54,471 nt of DNA from a virus: the IMG/VR virus record IMGVR_UViG_3300035688_000006, positions 1-54,471 of that record; one strand, written 5' to 3'. Of the stretch, positions 30,402-38,209 are shown piece after piece (within the stretch, counting starts at the first letter, position 1; every line of letters begins with the position of its first letter). A program made the position numbers and the translations under genes. The notes beneath the pieces were generated by a model. That model was not told the origin of the DNA and searched no databases. It saw only the letters and a program-made list of their open reading frames with translations.

Positions 30402-30957
30402 TACGCTTCCTCCTCCTCAATCGTCCTTATCTGCCACTTGATCGAATCGAAGAGGTCCGAGACGTCATCCGCCGAGCCATTCACGGCAATCCGCACGTTT
30501 CCAACAAAGTCCCGCTGTTCTGCAAGCAATTTCACTCTGGCCTTCTTTAGCCAAAAGTAGAAATCCCGGATGTCGAGCGCGAGCAGCCTGTCGAATGAAA
30601 AGAGACCAGGGAACGCCTCCGCTATTAAAGCGCAGGAGTTTCCCCAGTCTCTGATCTGTTTTTTGCCGCTTCCGGTTCACCCTTCCCGCGGATCCGGTCG
30701 CTTATATGTTCAACCAGATCTCTAAGGTCCATGATGTCCATGGCGTCGACGAGTTCCTTTGGGACGTTCGTCATCATCACAACTTGGTCATACAGTGCCC
30801 CAAAGTTTCCGGCCCTGATTTCGGCCTCGAGACCTTGCGCCGATTCCCACGTGGCCCTGTTCAGGCGGACGACGCTGTATGTCTCGCCGTCGACTTTGAA
30901 GGTGATGGGCCGTTGAAGCGTACCCTTCGTCGCGATATCCATTATCTTCCCGCTCAA
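30401..30957 (-). CDS. Tail assembly chaperone GT fusion made by -1 frameshift
   Basis: Read 0-frame from 30957 to the slippery site at 30664-30658, then in the -1 frame to a TAA ending at 30401. The fusion has 100 residues from G plus 85 new ones (QIRDWGNSCA to EEEEA). The T part is an open frame that has no start of its own, contains RDFYFWLKKARVKLL, and ends overlapping the tape measure ATG (TAATG). Gene order, overlap and heptamer are those of the conserved lambda-like G/GT system, in which both products chaperone the tape measure. Confidence 0.8.
30625..30957 (-). CDS. Tail assembly chaperone G
   Basis: The 110-residue zero-frame product lies between the tail tube and tape measure genes, the classical place for the G chaperone. 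It is a mixed alpha/beta protein (ITFKVDGETYSVVRLN near the start, then helices) and ends in a polar tail past the frameshift site. It would be made in excess of the GT fusion and bind the tape measure before tube polymerisation. Its ATG overlaps the tail tube stop. Confidence 0.75.
   Translation of the reverse strand: MSGKIMDIATKGTLQRPITFKVDGETYSVVRLNRATWESAQGLEAEIRAGNFGALYDQVVMMTNVPKELVDAMDIMDLRDLVEHISDRIRGKGEPEAAKNRSETGETPAL
30658..30664 (-). other. Programmed -1 ribosomal frameshift site (A AAA AAC)
   Basis: The minus-strand heptamer A-AAA-AAC sits exactly in the phase required (zero-frame codons GCA AAA AAC, codons 98-100) to move the ribosome into the T frame. A hairpin with CCT-CGCT pairing to AGCG-AGG, with one mismatch, lies about 20-40 bases downstream and may stimulate slipping. 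Confidence 0.85.
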
Positions 30958-31475
30958 GGATTGACCCCGATCGTCCCGAACTCACCCTCGTTCCCGCTGT
31001 CAAGGCTGGGGAATACCAGGAACTTGACGCCGAACGTCCTCTGGCCGCTCCGGTCGTAGCCGATCGCGAACTCCCTGTACGGATGGGCGTGGTAGATGTG
31101 GAGCCACTCGGACTTCACGGTACTCACCTTCCCGTCCTTGAACAGTTTGATGACGATGGCCTTCGCGTTGACGTACATGTCCGTCCCGCACTTGTTTTTC
31201 AGCAGCAAGGCGGATCCGCTCAGGCTCGACCCGGGCATCACCGTTTCGAGCTGGTTAAGCGTGCTACGTGTCATCGGAACGACGAGCTCCATGACCGACC
31301 CGGAGAAAACCGCGTCGACGTACGCATCCCCGTAGGCCTCTTCGTAGACCTTCGAGATCGAGTCCTTCATCGAAAGCTCGACCTTCCCCAGGAAGGGGGC
31401 TAGATTGACTTCCGTCCCTCCGTAGTCCCATGTAACTTGGCAAGGACCAATGTCCCCTATCGGGAGCTTTGGCAT
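30954..31475 (-). CDS. Major tail tube protein
   Basis: The 173-residue protein is placed just before the G/GT chaperones, as major tail proteins always are. It is strand-rich with DIGPCQVTWD at the start and SEWLHIYHAHPYREFAIGY and FGVKFLVFPSL near the end, compatible with a tube beta-barrel plus alpha helix. A second, diverged copy sharing these landmarks is at 53923-54327. It should polymerise as hexameric rings around the tape measure. Confidence 0.75.
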   Translation of the reverse strand: MPKLPIGDIGPCQVTWDYGGTEVNLAPFLGKVELSMKDSISKVYEEAYGDAYVDAVFSGSVMELVVPMTRSTLNQLETVMPGSSLSGSALLLKNKCGTDMYVNAKAIVIKLFKDGKVSTVKSEWLHIYHAHPYREFAIGYDRSGQRTFGVKFLVFPSLDSGNEGEFGTIGVNP

Positions 31476-31527
31476 TTTATGCCTCCTATTAAAATAAATT
31501 AAGGAATGGCTATGCCACTCCTGTCCA

Positions 31528-31557
31528 TTGACATTTGAAGGTTAGGTAATGTAAAAT
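31528..31557 (+). promoter_or_regulatory. Plus-strand promoter for the HNH gene
   Basis: TTGACA (31528-31533), 18 bp, TAAAAT (31552-31557). The start would fall near 31564, the position of the first ATG of the longer HNH frame, so the message may be almost leaderless. It is opposed to the surrounding late transcription. Confidence 0.6.
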
Positions 31558-31638
31558 AAATTCATGAGAAAAACTTATAAAAGGACAAAAGCAATAAAGG
31601 AAAAATTGCGTTAGGCCGCCCTCCGTGCCTATGAGAAA

Positions 31639-32115
31639 ATGAGGATCGAGGGTCGCCCATACCCTATGACAGGAAGACATCATTCCCGGGCAGCAAGAAA
31701 GAAAATGTCTGAGGCGATACAGCATTATTTGGCTGCTCGTCGCAAAGCGGGACTTCCCCATTTTCTGGCCGGGAGAAAACGGCCTGAAGATCAAATCGAG
31801 AAACAACGCCAGACGATGAAAGGCCGTTATAAAGGCTCCGCAAACCCGGCCTGGAAAGGCGGACGGAAAATCAATCTCGGCTATTTTTATGTTCTTTGTC
31901 CTGGTCATCCAGAGGCTAATTCCCTCGGCTACGTCCGAGAGCACCGCCTTGTGATGGAGAAGAAACTTGGGCGTCTTCTCCGGCCCGGAGAAATTGTCCA
32001 CCATATCAACGGGATTAAGACGGACAACCGGCCCGAAAATCTCAGCCTTTTTCCGAGTAATAAGGCGCACAGCGATTTTCACCAGATTTGTCCCCATTGC
32101 GGTAAGCGCCTTTAG
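31639..32115 (+). CDS. HNH homing endonuclease with NUMOD3-like motifs, opposite strand
   Basis: The 158-residue protein carries two NUMOD3-like DNA-binding motifs (GRHHSRAARKKMSEA and a second near 47-70) followed by an HNH core EHRLVMEKKLGRLL, EIVHHINGIKTDNRPENLSLF and a terminal CPHCGK ribbon. It is inserted between the tail tube and tail terminator genes on the opposite strand and ends 9 bp from the terminator stop. In the same frame upstream, 16 codons from ATG 31564 end at an amber (31612-31614), then continue to ATG 31639. The real start may therefore be lost or moved; no ribosome site is visible before 31639. Confidence 0.75.
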   Translation: MRIEGRPYPMTGRHHSRAARKKMSEAIQHYLAARRKAGLPHFLAGRKRPEDQIEKQRQTMKGRYKGSANPAWKGGRKINLGYFYVLCPGHPEANSLGYVREHRLVMEKKLGRLLRPGEIVHHINGIKTDNRPENLSLFPSNKAHSDFHQICPHCGKRL

Positions 32116-32123
32116 CTCGCTTT

Positions 32124-32543
32124 TCATAGCCTTGTTATCCTGAAAATAAAATTCATGCTGAATGAAAATACGCCTTTCTCCTCCGGATTCTCCAAGGGAT
32201 AGGGAGGGCTGACGCCATCAATCGTGTTCGCCAGATATTCCTCTCCCGACATGAGGACCGGCAATCGCCAGCCAGCTTGGCCATGCAGAAAATTGAATAT
32301 CTCATACGCCATGGCCCGGGCCGTGAAGTAGCTCTCAGCCTTGACGAGGACTTGGATCTCCTTCTGCTGGTAGTCCGGCCAGTCCCCATCCGTAGCACTC
32401 GGCGTTCTCTCGAGTACCACCGCCAACCGGATCGGCGGCTCCGTCCCGCTGGGCCGCCTGGTAGGCAGATGGCCACTGAATAGATTGACACCCAGCACGA
32501 AAGATGTATGGTCCTCGATGAACTGCGTGATCTCCTCGAGCAT
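32124..32543 (-). CDS. Tail terminator-like protein
   Basis: The 139-residue alpha/beta protein has a MLEEITQFIEDH opening, an IRLAVVLERTPSATDGDWPDYQQKEIQVLVKA core and FSFSMNFIFRITRL end. This is the profile of minor capsid/tail terminator proteins of siphoviruses that cap the tube and join it to the neck. It lies just upstream of the tail tube in the operon, separated from it only by the inserted HNH gene. Function is assigned by position and pattern. Confidence 0.65.
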   Translation of the reverse strand: MLEEITQFIEDHTSFVLGVNLFSGHLPTRRPSGTEPPIRLAVVLERTPSATDGDWPDYQQKEIQVLVKAESYFTARAMAYEIFNFLHGQAGWRLPVLMSGEEYLANTIDGVSPPYPLENPEEKGVFSFSMNFIFRITRL

Positions 32544-32956
32544 CAGGATCCTCCCGCCGCCTTCGCTATCTCGTCCGCGACGTATTTCATGTACTTCTCC
32601 TTATTCCTGGCCAGCTTCGTGCTTAGGAACTTTGGTCCCGACCCTGCTAATGTCCAATTCACTTGTTTTTCGCCGTATTGTTCGCTGGGTACCCACTCAT
32701 GAACTCGGGCAGCATAATCGGCATTGAATCCGGCCTCGACGCTTATATCGTCCGACGTGATATCAGGCGTTTCGATATGCTGAGTGCGTCTGAGATTTCC
32801 GGTTTTTTTCGGGACCGTAGGTTCTTCGCGCAGCGCATCCCTTATCACGAGCGCCCCCGCCCTGAAAAGAGCGTCGGCCGCGACCCTGGGAATGGTATTC
32901 TTCACGATCTCTGCGAACTTCATATCGAAATCCTTTGTATCTACCTCGAAACTCAT
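32543..32956 (-). CDS. HK97 gp10-like neck protein
   Basis: The 137-residue product matches the HK97 gp10 pattern: an N-terminal amphipathic helix, a basic RAGALVIRDALREEP segment, TGNLRRTQHI, then YAARVHEWVPSEQ and a C-terminal helical tail. These proteins sit in the neck or assist head-tail joining. It overlaps both neighbours by a few bases, as usual in this module. Confidence 0.75.
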   Translation of the reverse strand: MSFEVDTKDFDMKFAEIVKNTIPRVAADALFRAGALVIRDALREEPTVPKKTGNLRRTQHIETPDITSDDISVEAGFNADYAARVHEWVPSEQYGEKQVNWTLAGSGPKFLSTKLARNKEKYMKYVADEIAKAAGGS

Positions 32957-33258
32957 CTGACCAGCGCCTCCTTGTGATGGATATGAATCTGATTCTGCGG
33001 AGTGCTCAACTCCGCAATGGGATGGTCTTTGCCGTCGAACCGGAGGTAACTCTGATTCGTAGCCACTGAATTAGCTTTCAAAAAGACCTTTGCATAGCAA
33101 AGGATTTCCTGACCGCCCGTCGTCCGCACGAGCCTGTTCATGTACTCGATCCGGCACTTCTCCGGCGTGAGGACAATCACTCCCGTAGGTTCGCCCCATT
33201 TATCGTACTCCGCATCCACAACAACGCAATGATTTATGAGGAGGGAATTATAGCTCAT
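32953..33258 (-). CDS. Head-tail connector (stopper-like) protein
   Basis: The 101-residue beta-rich protein opens with a strand pair, has a GVIVLTPEKCRIEY stretch and a basic C-terminus, the build of SPP1 gp16-like stopper proteins. Position between the head-completion and gp10-like genes in siphovirus order supports this. In this genome it is separated from the head-completion gene by the 5-kb glycosyltransferase cassette. Confidence 0.6.
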   Translation of the reverse strand: MSYNSLLINHCVVVDAEYDKWGEPTGVIVLTPEKCRIEYMNRLVRTTGGQEILCYAKVFLKANSVATNQSYLRFDGKDHPIAELSTPQNQIHIHHKEALVR

Positions 33259-33790
33259 GCGTCACCACGATATAGAAGAACGGATTCTCCCGGATAATCT
33301 CATGCTTCCAGGCCTTGAATAATTTCTCCAGGCCCGCCGCATCATAGACTCGCAGGTGCCCGGGATCCGACACCTTTATCGTAGGGGTCGTGAACACGGC
33401 CTTCATCCTGGCCATCTCCACTACCGCCTTCGCAAACTCGGCGTCTGATTCGACGTGTTCCAGGACTTCGGAGCAAACGACCGAATCGAACCGCCCGGCG
33501 AGATTTGGCAACTCTTTGACTGTGTTAAGATAAATCCATCTCATGGACGGAAAAAGCCCCGCGGCCTTTACGATCGCCGGCTTTGAGAATTCCAAGCCCG
33601 ACCAATCTCCTCCTCGGAAGCCGGCCATGATTTGTGTGGAATGACCGAAGGCACACCCTACATCGCAGAACGACAGGCCGGCGACCAATTCCGCGCACCT
33701 CTTGAGCCTCGCCTGATGCTTGGGCCATTTTAAGTGAGTCCACACTTCTCTAGGCGCCCAATGCTTTTCCAGGTAATCGGTCGCGTTCAT
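33248..33790 (-). CDS. Class I SAM-dependent methyltransferase
   Basis: The 180-residue protein shows methyltransferase motif I as LSFCDVGCAFGHS (about 39-51), motif II/III with WSGLEFSKPAIV, and a motif IV region FDSVVCSEVLEHVE typical of Methyltransf_11 enzymes acting on small molecules, sugars or lipids. It overlaps both the connector gene and the second methyltransferase, so it is expressed with virion genes. Within the cassette it may methylate a sugar placed by the neighbouring glycosyltransferases. The substrate is unknown. Confidence 0.8.
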   Translation of the reverse strand: MNATDYLEKHWAPREVWTHLKWPKHQARLKRCAELVAGLSFCDVGCAFGHSTQIMAGFRGGDWSGLEFSKPAIVKAAGLFPSMRWIYLNTVKELPNLAGRFDSVVCSEVLEHVESDAEFAKAVVEMARMKAVFTTPTIKVSDPGHLRVYDAAGLEKLFKAWKHEIIRENPFFYIVVTHEL

Positions 33791-34701
33791 CTTACCCTCT
33801 CGCTTATCCAGAGCTGACGTATTTCCCCGACTACCGGGAAATTCTTCGTCACCTTGAAGCTCTTCTTCGCCAAGGCCTCGGTGAGCCAGCCGTGAGTAGG
33901 CAGAGTTTGCGTTCCCGCCCTTGTCAGCCTTGCGCCTGGCCCAGGATCCAGCCTCAACTCGAGAATCAATAGCCGGCGCGCGACCGTTGCCATCGAATTA
34001 AGCGCCACCTCAAAATGATTCGCCGGAAAATAATGGGGAAGCCCAAGACAATGAACGATGTCAAAACTCTCCATGAACAGCGGCCCGGCAGCCAGCCAAT
34101 CGGCCTGCCGAAATGAAACCCTATTCTCGAGCTTGAGCTGAGCCGCAGCCTTCTTCGCCAAGGCCGCCATGTCTGATCTCAGCTCGATTCCGAGCGCGTT
34201 TTTCGCCCCGGCCAGCACGGATCCCAAGCAGACGAACCCACAATGGCTTCCGATGTCCAGTACGCTTGCCCCGCAATAATCGACCGCCTCTTCGAGGTGA
34301 CGCCACTTTTTATCCCTGCAGGCCGTGAGCCAGGCCAGGTCCTTTTTATCGCCTTTGACGTTGGCCTTGACCAGCGTCTCGAGTACCGTAAATAGGCTGG
34401 GATTGAAATGATGGCACCGAGCGTGGGCCTCGACCTGGACCGTACTCATGCCCCTTATCTTCGCAATATGCAGACGATGGGTCCCGTCCTCGAGCCTCCG
34501 GTGGACGCAACAATAATAAAGCGGCTTGAACTTCCCGCCATCAAAACCCTTGATGAGCTCTGCGATTCGGGCCTTCCAGGATGGCTTGTCCTTTCTCTGA
34601 TTGATATAGCTCCACAGGAACGCCAAGGCCGGGCTATCTACCTCGACCTCGATGATCTGCCCTGGATTGAGGAAGGCTATATCTTTATTTTCAATGCTCA
34701 T
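33787..34701 (-). CDS. Methyltransferase with ParB-like N-terminal domain
   Basis: Start at ATG 34701 (ATGA overlap). Residues 1-100 resemble a ParB/sulfiredoxin-type fold: an LNPGQIIEVEV strand and a DGTHRLHIAKIRGMSTVQVEA helix-turn segment. The C-terminal part is a class I methyltransferase with SVLDIGSHCGFVCLGSVLAG (motif I) and FDIVHCLGLPHYF (motif IV). ParB-like folds are often fused to DNA- or nucleotide-modifying enzymes in phages, but this one sits in a glycosyltransferase cassette, so sugar modification is also possible. It is co-translated with the second methyltransferase. Confidence 0.7.
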   Translation of the reverse strand: MSIENKDIAFLNPGQIIEVEVDSPALAFLWSYINQRKDKPSWKARIAELIKGFDGGKFKPLYYCCVHRRLEDGTHRLHIAKIRGMSTVQVEAHARCHHFNPSLFTVLETLVKANVKGDKKDLAWLTACRDKKWRHLEEAVDYCGASVLDIGSHCGFVCLGSVLAGAKNALGIELRSDMAALAKKAAAQLKLENRVSFRQADWLAAGPLFMESFDIVHCLGLPHYFPANHFEVALNSMATVARRLLILELRLDPGPGARLTRAGTQTLPTHGWLTEALAKKSFKVTKNFPVVGEIRQLWISERVR

Positions 34702-35357
34702 TGTCCCACTCTCGCCGCCCGACTTTGTTTCCAGACCTTCGCATAGAACGCCTCTCTCTCGTCCCGGGCACCTGGATTGTAATAGAGGCACCCAGGGCCG
34801 CTTGCGTCGGCCAAACTCACATAGTTTTTAGTCGGTACTATAATCTTTTTAACTTCCGGCCAAATACCGCATTGACAGAACAGGTCCTCGATGGCCGTAC
34901 CGCACCCCTTCAAGTCGTACGCCAACAAGCTCCTGTCGCACATCGTACAAACGCCGACGAAGTCTACCTGAACCGGCCTGTCAATTTGCCTTGCCGAATA
35001 GCACACGGTGTTTTTATAATATGCCGCTCCGTTGAACGTCCTGCCGTGGACTCCATAAAATGCCGTTCCGTATATTTTCCACGTTGCCAGGAAATCATCG
35101 ACCAGCCCGGCCTTCGGCATCACGTCGTCATCGGCCTTGAACACGAGCTCTCCGTTCGTCATCAGAGCCATAGCGTGACGTGCCTTGCTTCCGGGATCCG
35201 GGGAGAACCGGACATGCCTGACCCCATCCGGTGCCTTGAACGACGTTCCAGAACAATCGGCCAGCCACACTTCGTTTGCCTGGGCCAGCCAGCTCTTGAG
35301 GATCGGCCCGAGTGTCTCAAGCCTCCGGTAGCTCACTACAACCACACTAACGTCCAT
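34698..35357 (-). CDS. Family 2-type glycosyltransferase
   Basis: The 219-residue protein begins DVSVVVVSYRRLETLGPIL and has a central VFKADDDVMPK, the GT-A fold nucleotide-sugar site with the DXD metal motif. Later it has a Cys-containing acceptor region (GVCTMCDRS, GCGTAIEDLFCQCG). It likely transfers a sugar from an NDP donor. Acceptor and donor cannot be told. It overlaps the genes on both sides. Confidence 0.8.
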   Translation of the reverse strand: MDVSVVVVSYRRLETLGPILKSWLAQANEVWLADCSGTSFKAPDGVRHVRFSPDPGSKARHAMALMTNGELVFKADDDVMPKAGLVDDFLATWKIYGTAFYGVHGRTFNGAAYYKNTVCYSARQIDRPVQVDFVGVCTMCDRSLLAYDLKGCGTAIEDLFCQCGIWPEVKKIIVPTKNYVSLADASGPGCLYYNPGARDEREAFYAKVWKQSRAARVGQ

Positions 35358-35937
35358 CCGCTGCTCCCTGGATTAGATGATTTTCAGGACGTCCCCTACC
35401 TGCGACTGACTGCATCTTTGCCACCACGAGATCCAGCCACATGTGGTCTTTCGTCTTGCTATAACAACGGGCGATGAAACTGAAATCGCCTCCGAATCTC
35501 TGCCGCCCAAATTCGTGGATATATTTCCTCCAGATGTCCGTCCTGATAGCAAAGCAAAACGAAGCTATTTCCGTATAGAGAGGAGTCCTGCCCCAGCGTT
35601 CCGGACGCGGCAACGTCCCGAACCCAGCCGTTATTCCCTTAAAAAAGACGATCTCCGGAGTCCGACCCTCTATCTTCTTTTTGAATATCTCCACAAACCG
35701 CGGCTCGATTAGCTGGTCGTCGTCGTCCAGGACCATGACGTACTGCGCGTCGATGGATTTGATTTTCATAAAAGACTGATTCGCCAATAGCCCTCCATAT
35801 CCCGTCGGCGTCTTGTCGTCCCTGTGAATGATGTGGATGTAGTCCTCGTCCGTCTGGCTCTTGACCGACTCGATGCAGACCGCCAGCATCTTCGGCCGCT
35901 GCGGATGAACGCGGGTCACGAAGGCAATCGTTTTCAT
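35347..35937 (-). CDS. Family 2-type glycosyltransferase
   Basis: ATG 35937 lies in the stop of the upstream gene (ATGA); a longer frame through that gene is rejected. The 196-residue product starts KTIAFVTRVHPQRP and has QYVMVLDDDDQLIEPRF, the GT-A DXD site, and a GDFSFIARC segment. It is similar in build to the next gene but not identical, suggesting a sequential sugar chain assembled by distinct enzymes. Confidence 0.8.
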   Translation of the reverse strand: MKTIAFVTRVHPQRPKMLAVCIESVKSQTDEDYIHIIHRDDKTPTGYGGLLANQSFMKIKSIDAQYVMVLDDDDQLIEPRFVEIFKKKIEGRTPEIVFFKGITAGFGTLPRPERWGRTPLYTEIASFCFAIRTDIWRKYIHEFGRQRFGGDFSFIARCYSKTKDHMWLDLVVAKMQSVAGRGRPENHLIQGAADGR

Positions 35938-37445
35938 CGGTACTCCCACTGCTGTTCGATTTCCGGAAGGCCGCGCGCCGTCCGTATCGACCGCGTTCCT
36001 CGGGGAATGTGATGGATGTATTCTCTCAGCTCTCCCTTCCACGTGAACCCCTGGCCTGCCGAATGACCGAGGCCCACGAACTCTTTTAAAACCTTATTGG
36101 ACAGCCCCTTCTTGTAGATATCGAGCATCGTCAGAAAACACGGGGCCCCATGATGCACGTAGCGGTGATACTTTTTATAATTGCCGATGTCTATCAGTTG
36201 GAAATAAGGATGAAGATAAGGCATCCAGCCTTCGCTAACATGATGGGAGTGAGCTCCATAATTGTAGCCATCGAACCCTGTCTTTTCGATATACCCGACG
36301 CCGAACGTGTCCGGCTCCATCATGGCCAGCATGGCCTCCACCGGGGATTTCAGCATTTCGATATCCGAATCGAATACCAAGGCGTACCTCGTCCTGACTT
36401 TATCAAGCCCCATGCACAAGCCCCGGCCGTGCCCTATGTTATATCCCAGCGAAATGACGGTCGTCTTGTAAGAGGCGAGGCTCTTTACATAGGCGGCGCA
36501 TGGGTCGCCAGCGTCCGACCCGTCGATGATGATGATCGGCATGTCCGGATGGAACTTGCGAATCGAGTTATAGGCCCTCTCGATCAGCGCTTGCGAATTC
36601 CAGCACACTGAAACCCCTGTTATGGGAAGGACGTTGGGAAAATAGGATTTATAATTGTCCTCCGTCAGCTTCCCGTTCAGTATGTCCATGTAGACCCGGA
36701 AGTCTTTAGGCACCCACCGCTTGAGGATAGCCCTGTCTGAGCTGTCCACGGTTTTATAAAGCGTAGTCTTGTGACCCGCTCCGATCCCCGCGCGTCCGGG
36801 CAGCCCCTTCATCCCTAGATACAATGGCTTCTCCGTGTCGACGAAGAGATATCCAAGGCTCCCGGCTTTTTGCCATAACCGGGTGTCCAGGAATGGATTG
36901 CTACTCGCCTCGAGCAGCTCTTTAACTGTCGGGATGAACGAACTCTTGAACCCCGTTTCCGCAAGCGAAGCATGGGCCGTGTTCCCGATCTGCATGTAGC
37001 CGCCGGATACGATGTGATAATACTTGGCCCTCATGATTCCGACGACCCTATGCGCCTCCAACTGCCGGGACATTTCTTTGATGTAATCCGGGGCGTAATA
37101 CTCATCGTCCTCGATGATCACAACATTATCGCCCTGGATTAAGGGGAGCACAGCCCTCAGATTCAGGGCGAGCGTATGCTTCGGATCCTCCGGCTGCGGT
37201 TCTCTCCGTACATATTGCATGCCCCATGAAGGGATCATCGGCACCTTCCCGTCGTCCACTACGAGCCATTGGTCGGGAGGCCTTGTTTGGTTTCTCATCC
37301 ACTGCTGACAGAGAGCAAAGGCTAACGGCCTGTCCCCGGTCGGCGTGATAGCCGTGACCTTGGACCTGACCTTGGGCTTGGGCTTTTGGGGAGGCTTGGA
37401 TAAACCGTACTTTTTTACATTGTCCCGAAACCGACTGAGGGCCAT
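35934..37445 (-). CDS. Tandem two-domain glycosyltransferase
   Basis: This 503-residue protein carries two GT-A type domains. The N-terminal one (about 28-260) has VTAITPTGDRPLAF and VVIIEDDEYYAPDY; the C-terminal one (about 272-500) has PITGVSVCWNS, IIIIDGSDAG and YALVFDSDIEML. Both keep acidic DXD-like motifs, so both may be active. Two-domain enzymes often build a disaccharide repeat or act on protein. The C-terminal end has an extended basic tail. Confidence 0.8.
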   Translation of the reverse strand: MALSRFRDNVKKYGLSKPPQKPKPKVRSKVTAITPTGDRPLAFALCQQWMRNQTRPPDQWLVVDDGKVPMIPSWGMQYVRREPQPEDPKHTLALNLRAVLPLIQGDNVVIIEDDEYYAPDYIKEMSRQLEAHRVVGIMRAKYYHIVSGGYMQIGNTAHASLAETGFKSSFIPTVKELLEASSNPFLDTRLWQKAGSLGYLFVDTEKPLYLGMKGLPGRAGIGAGHKTTLYKTVDSSDRAILKRWVPKDFRVYMDILNGKLTEDNYKSYFPNVLPITGVSVCWNSQALIERAYNSIRKFHPDMPIIIIDGSDAGDPCAAYVKSLASYKTTVISLGYNIGHGRGLCMGLDKVRTRYALVFDSDIEMLKSPVEAMLAMMEPDTFGVGYIEKTGFDGYNYGAHSHHVSEGWMPYLHPYFQLIDIGNYKKYHRYVHHGAPCFLTMLDIYKKGLSNKVLKEFVGLGHSAGQGFTWKGELREYIHHIPRGTRSIRTARGLPEIEQQWEYR

Positions 37446-38209
37446 TAAACAACTCCTCCACCCAGGACCTCGTCTACGGTCTGAAATTCAAAACAGCGTA
37501 GTCCCGATCCTGGATTGAGATTGACGACTCTTGTCCCGGCCGCCTTGATCTTCGGCGCCCATTTCTCGAACGGACCCTTGTATTTGTCGAGCGTCTCCTG
37601 AGCCAGAGGCCTCGTATGCCCCTCGTGCCAGTGCGTCCCCGCGGGGCCGATCGTCATGTCGTAGCCGAGCAGGTAAATGGGATTTGCCCCTAACAGGAAC
37701 GCCAGATTCAACGCTCCAAAGCCGCTGTTGTCGCCGTGCCCGCAGCCCTCTTCCATTTTGAACGAAAAATTCTTCATCCCGAAGTCGTGATTCTTGAGCA
37801 CCCTGATTACAAAAATATCCTCCGGCAATTTGGCCGAATAGGTGAGGAGCCAGCACTTATACGCCGGCGTCTTTTCAAACTTCTCCTTTAACCCTGGGTA
37901 TATCTCGTCGTACCTTCCGTTCAATATCCAATGCAAAAACCGGGTGTCCATCGCGAACGCTACCGTCGGGTCGAAATAGTAAAACGCGAGATTGATACCG
38001 ATCGTTCGAAGCCCATCGAGCCTCTTCCAATCGAAGCCCTTCAAGCTCGGGCCTCCACCGACGATGAACGCCGGTCCGTCCGACCAGCATCCCGCCGGCA
38101 ACACTTCGGAGATTTGACGGTTTGAGATCGTCGGCGATTTGAATAGAATGGGAGCCCGGCCCAGAACCCAGGGGATCTGTTCTTTCATTTCCGCCAAGCT
38201 CTCCATCAT
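37445..38209 (-). CDS. DUF115/MAF-like (MptE-related Rossmann) protein
   Basis: The 254-residue protein has a glycine-rich GPAFIVGGGPSLKG loop (about 45-58), a following TIGINLAFYYFDPTVAFAMDT segment, GCGHGDNSGFGALNLAFLLGANPIYLLGYDM, and a His/Glu-rich stretch. This is the signature of DUF115-type proteins, related to nucleotide-sugar handling and to motility accessory factors that glycosylate flagellin. The gene opens the cassette, immediately after the head-completion gene. A role in sugar-nucleotide chemistry or transfer is likely. Confidence 0.7.
   Translation of the reverse strand: MMESLAEMKEQIPWVLGRAPILFKSPTISNRQISEVLPAGCWSDGPAFIVGGGPSLKGFDWKRLDGLRTIGINLAFYYFDPTVAFAMDTRFLHWILNGRYDEIYPGLKEKFEKTPAYKCWLLTYSAKLPEDIFVIRVLKNHDFGMKNFSFKMEEGCGHGDNSGFGALNLAFLLGANPIYLLGYDMTIGPAGTHWHEGHTRPLAQETLDKYKGPFEKWAPKIKAAGTRVVNLNPGSGLRCFEFQTVDEVLGGGVV

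Noticed and set aside
30465-30680. Separate 71-aa gene between the G chaperone and tape measure
   Set aside because: It lies in the wrong frame; the -1 frame after A AAA AAC is the T extension.
8932-31614. Possible recoding of TAG as a sense codon, suggested by two in-frame amber codons with coding-like continuation
   Set aside because: Long genes such as the 1011-aa tape measure and 941-aa tip protein are open in the standard code, and TAG is used as an ordinary gene end elsewhere (e.g. 1377). Two local decays explain the data better.
31510-32127. Long minus-strand frame opposite the HNH gene
   Set aside because: No ribosome site, odd composition, and the plus-strand frame carries a clear HNH domain.
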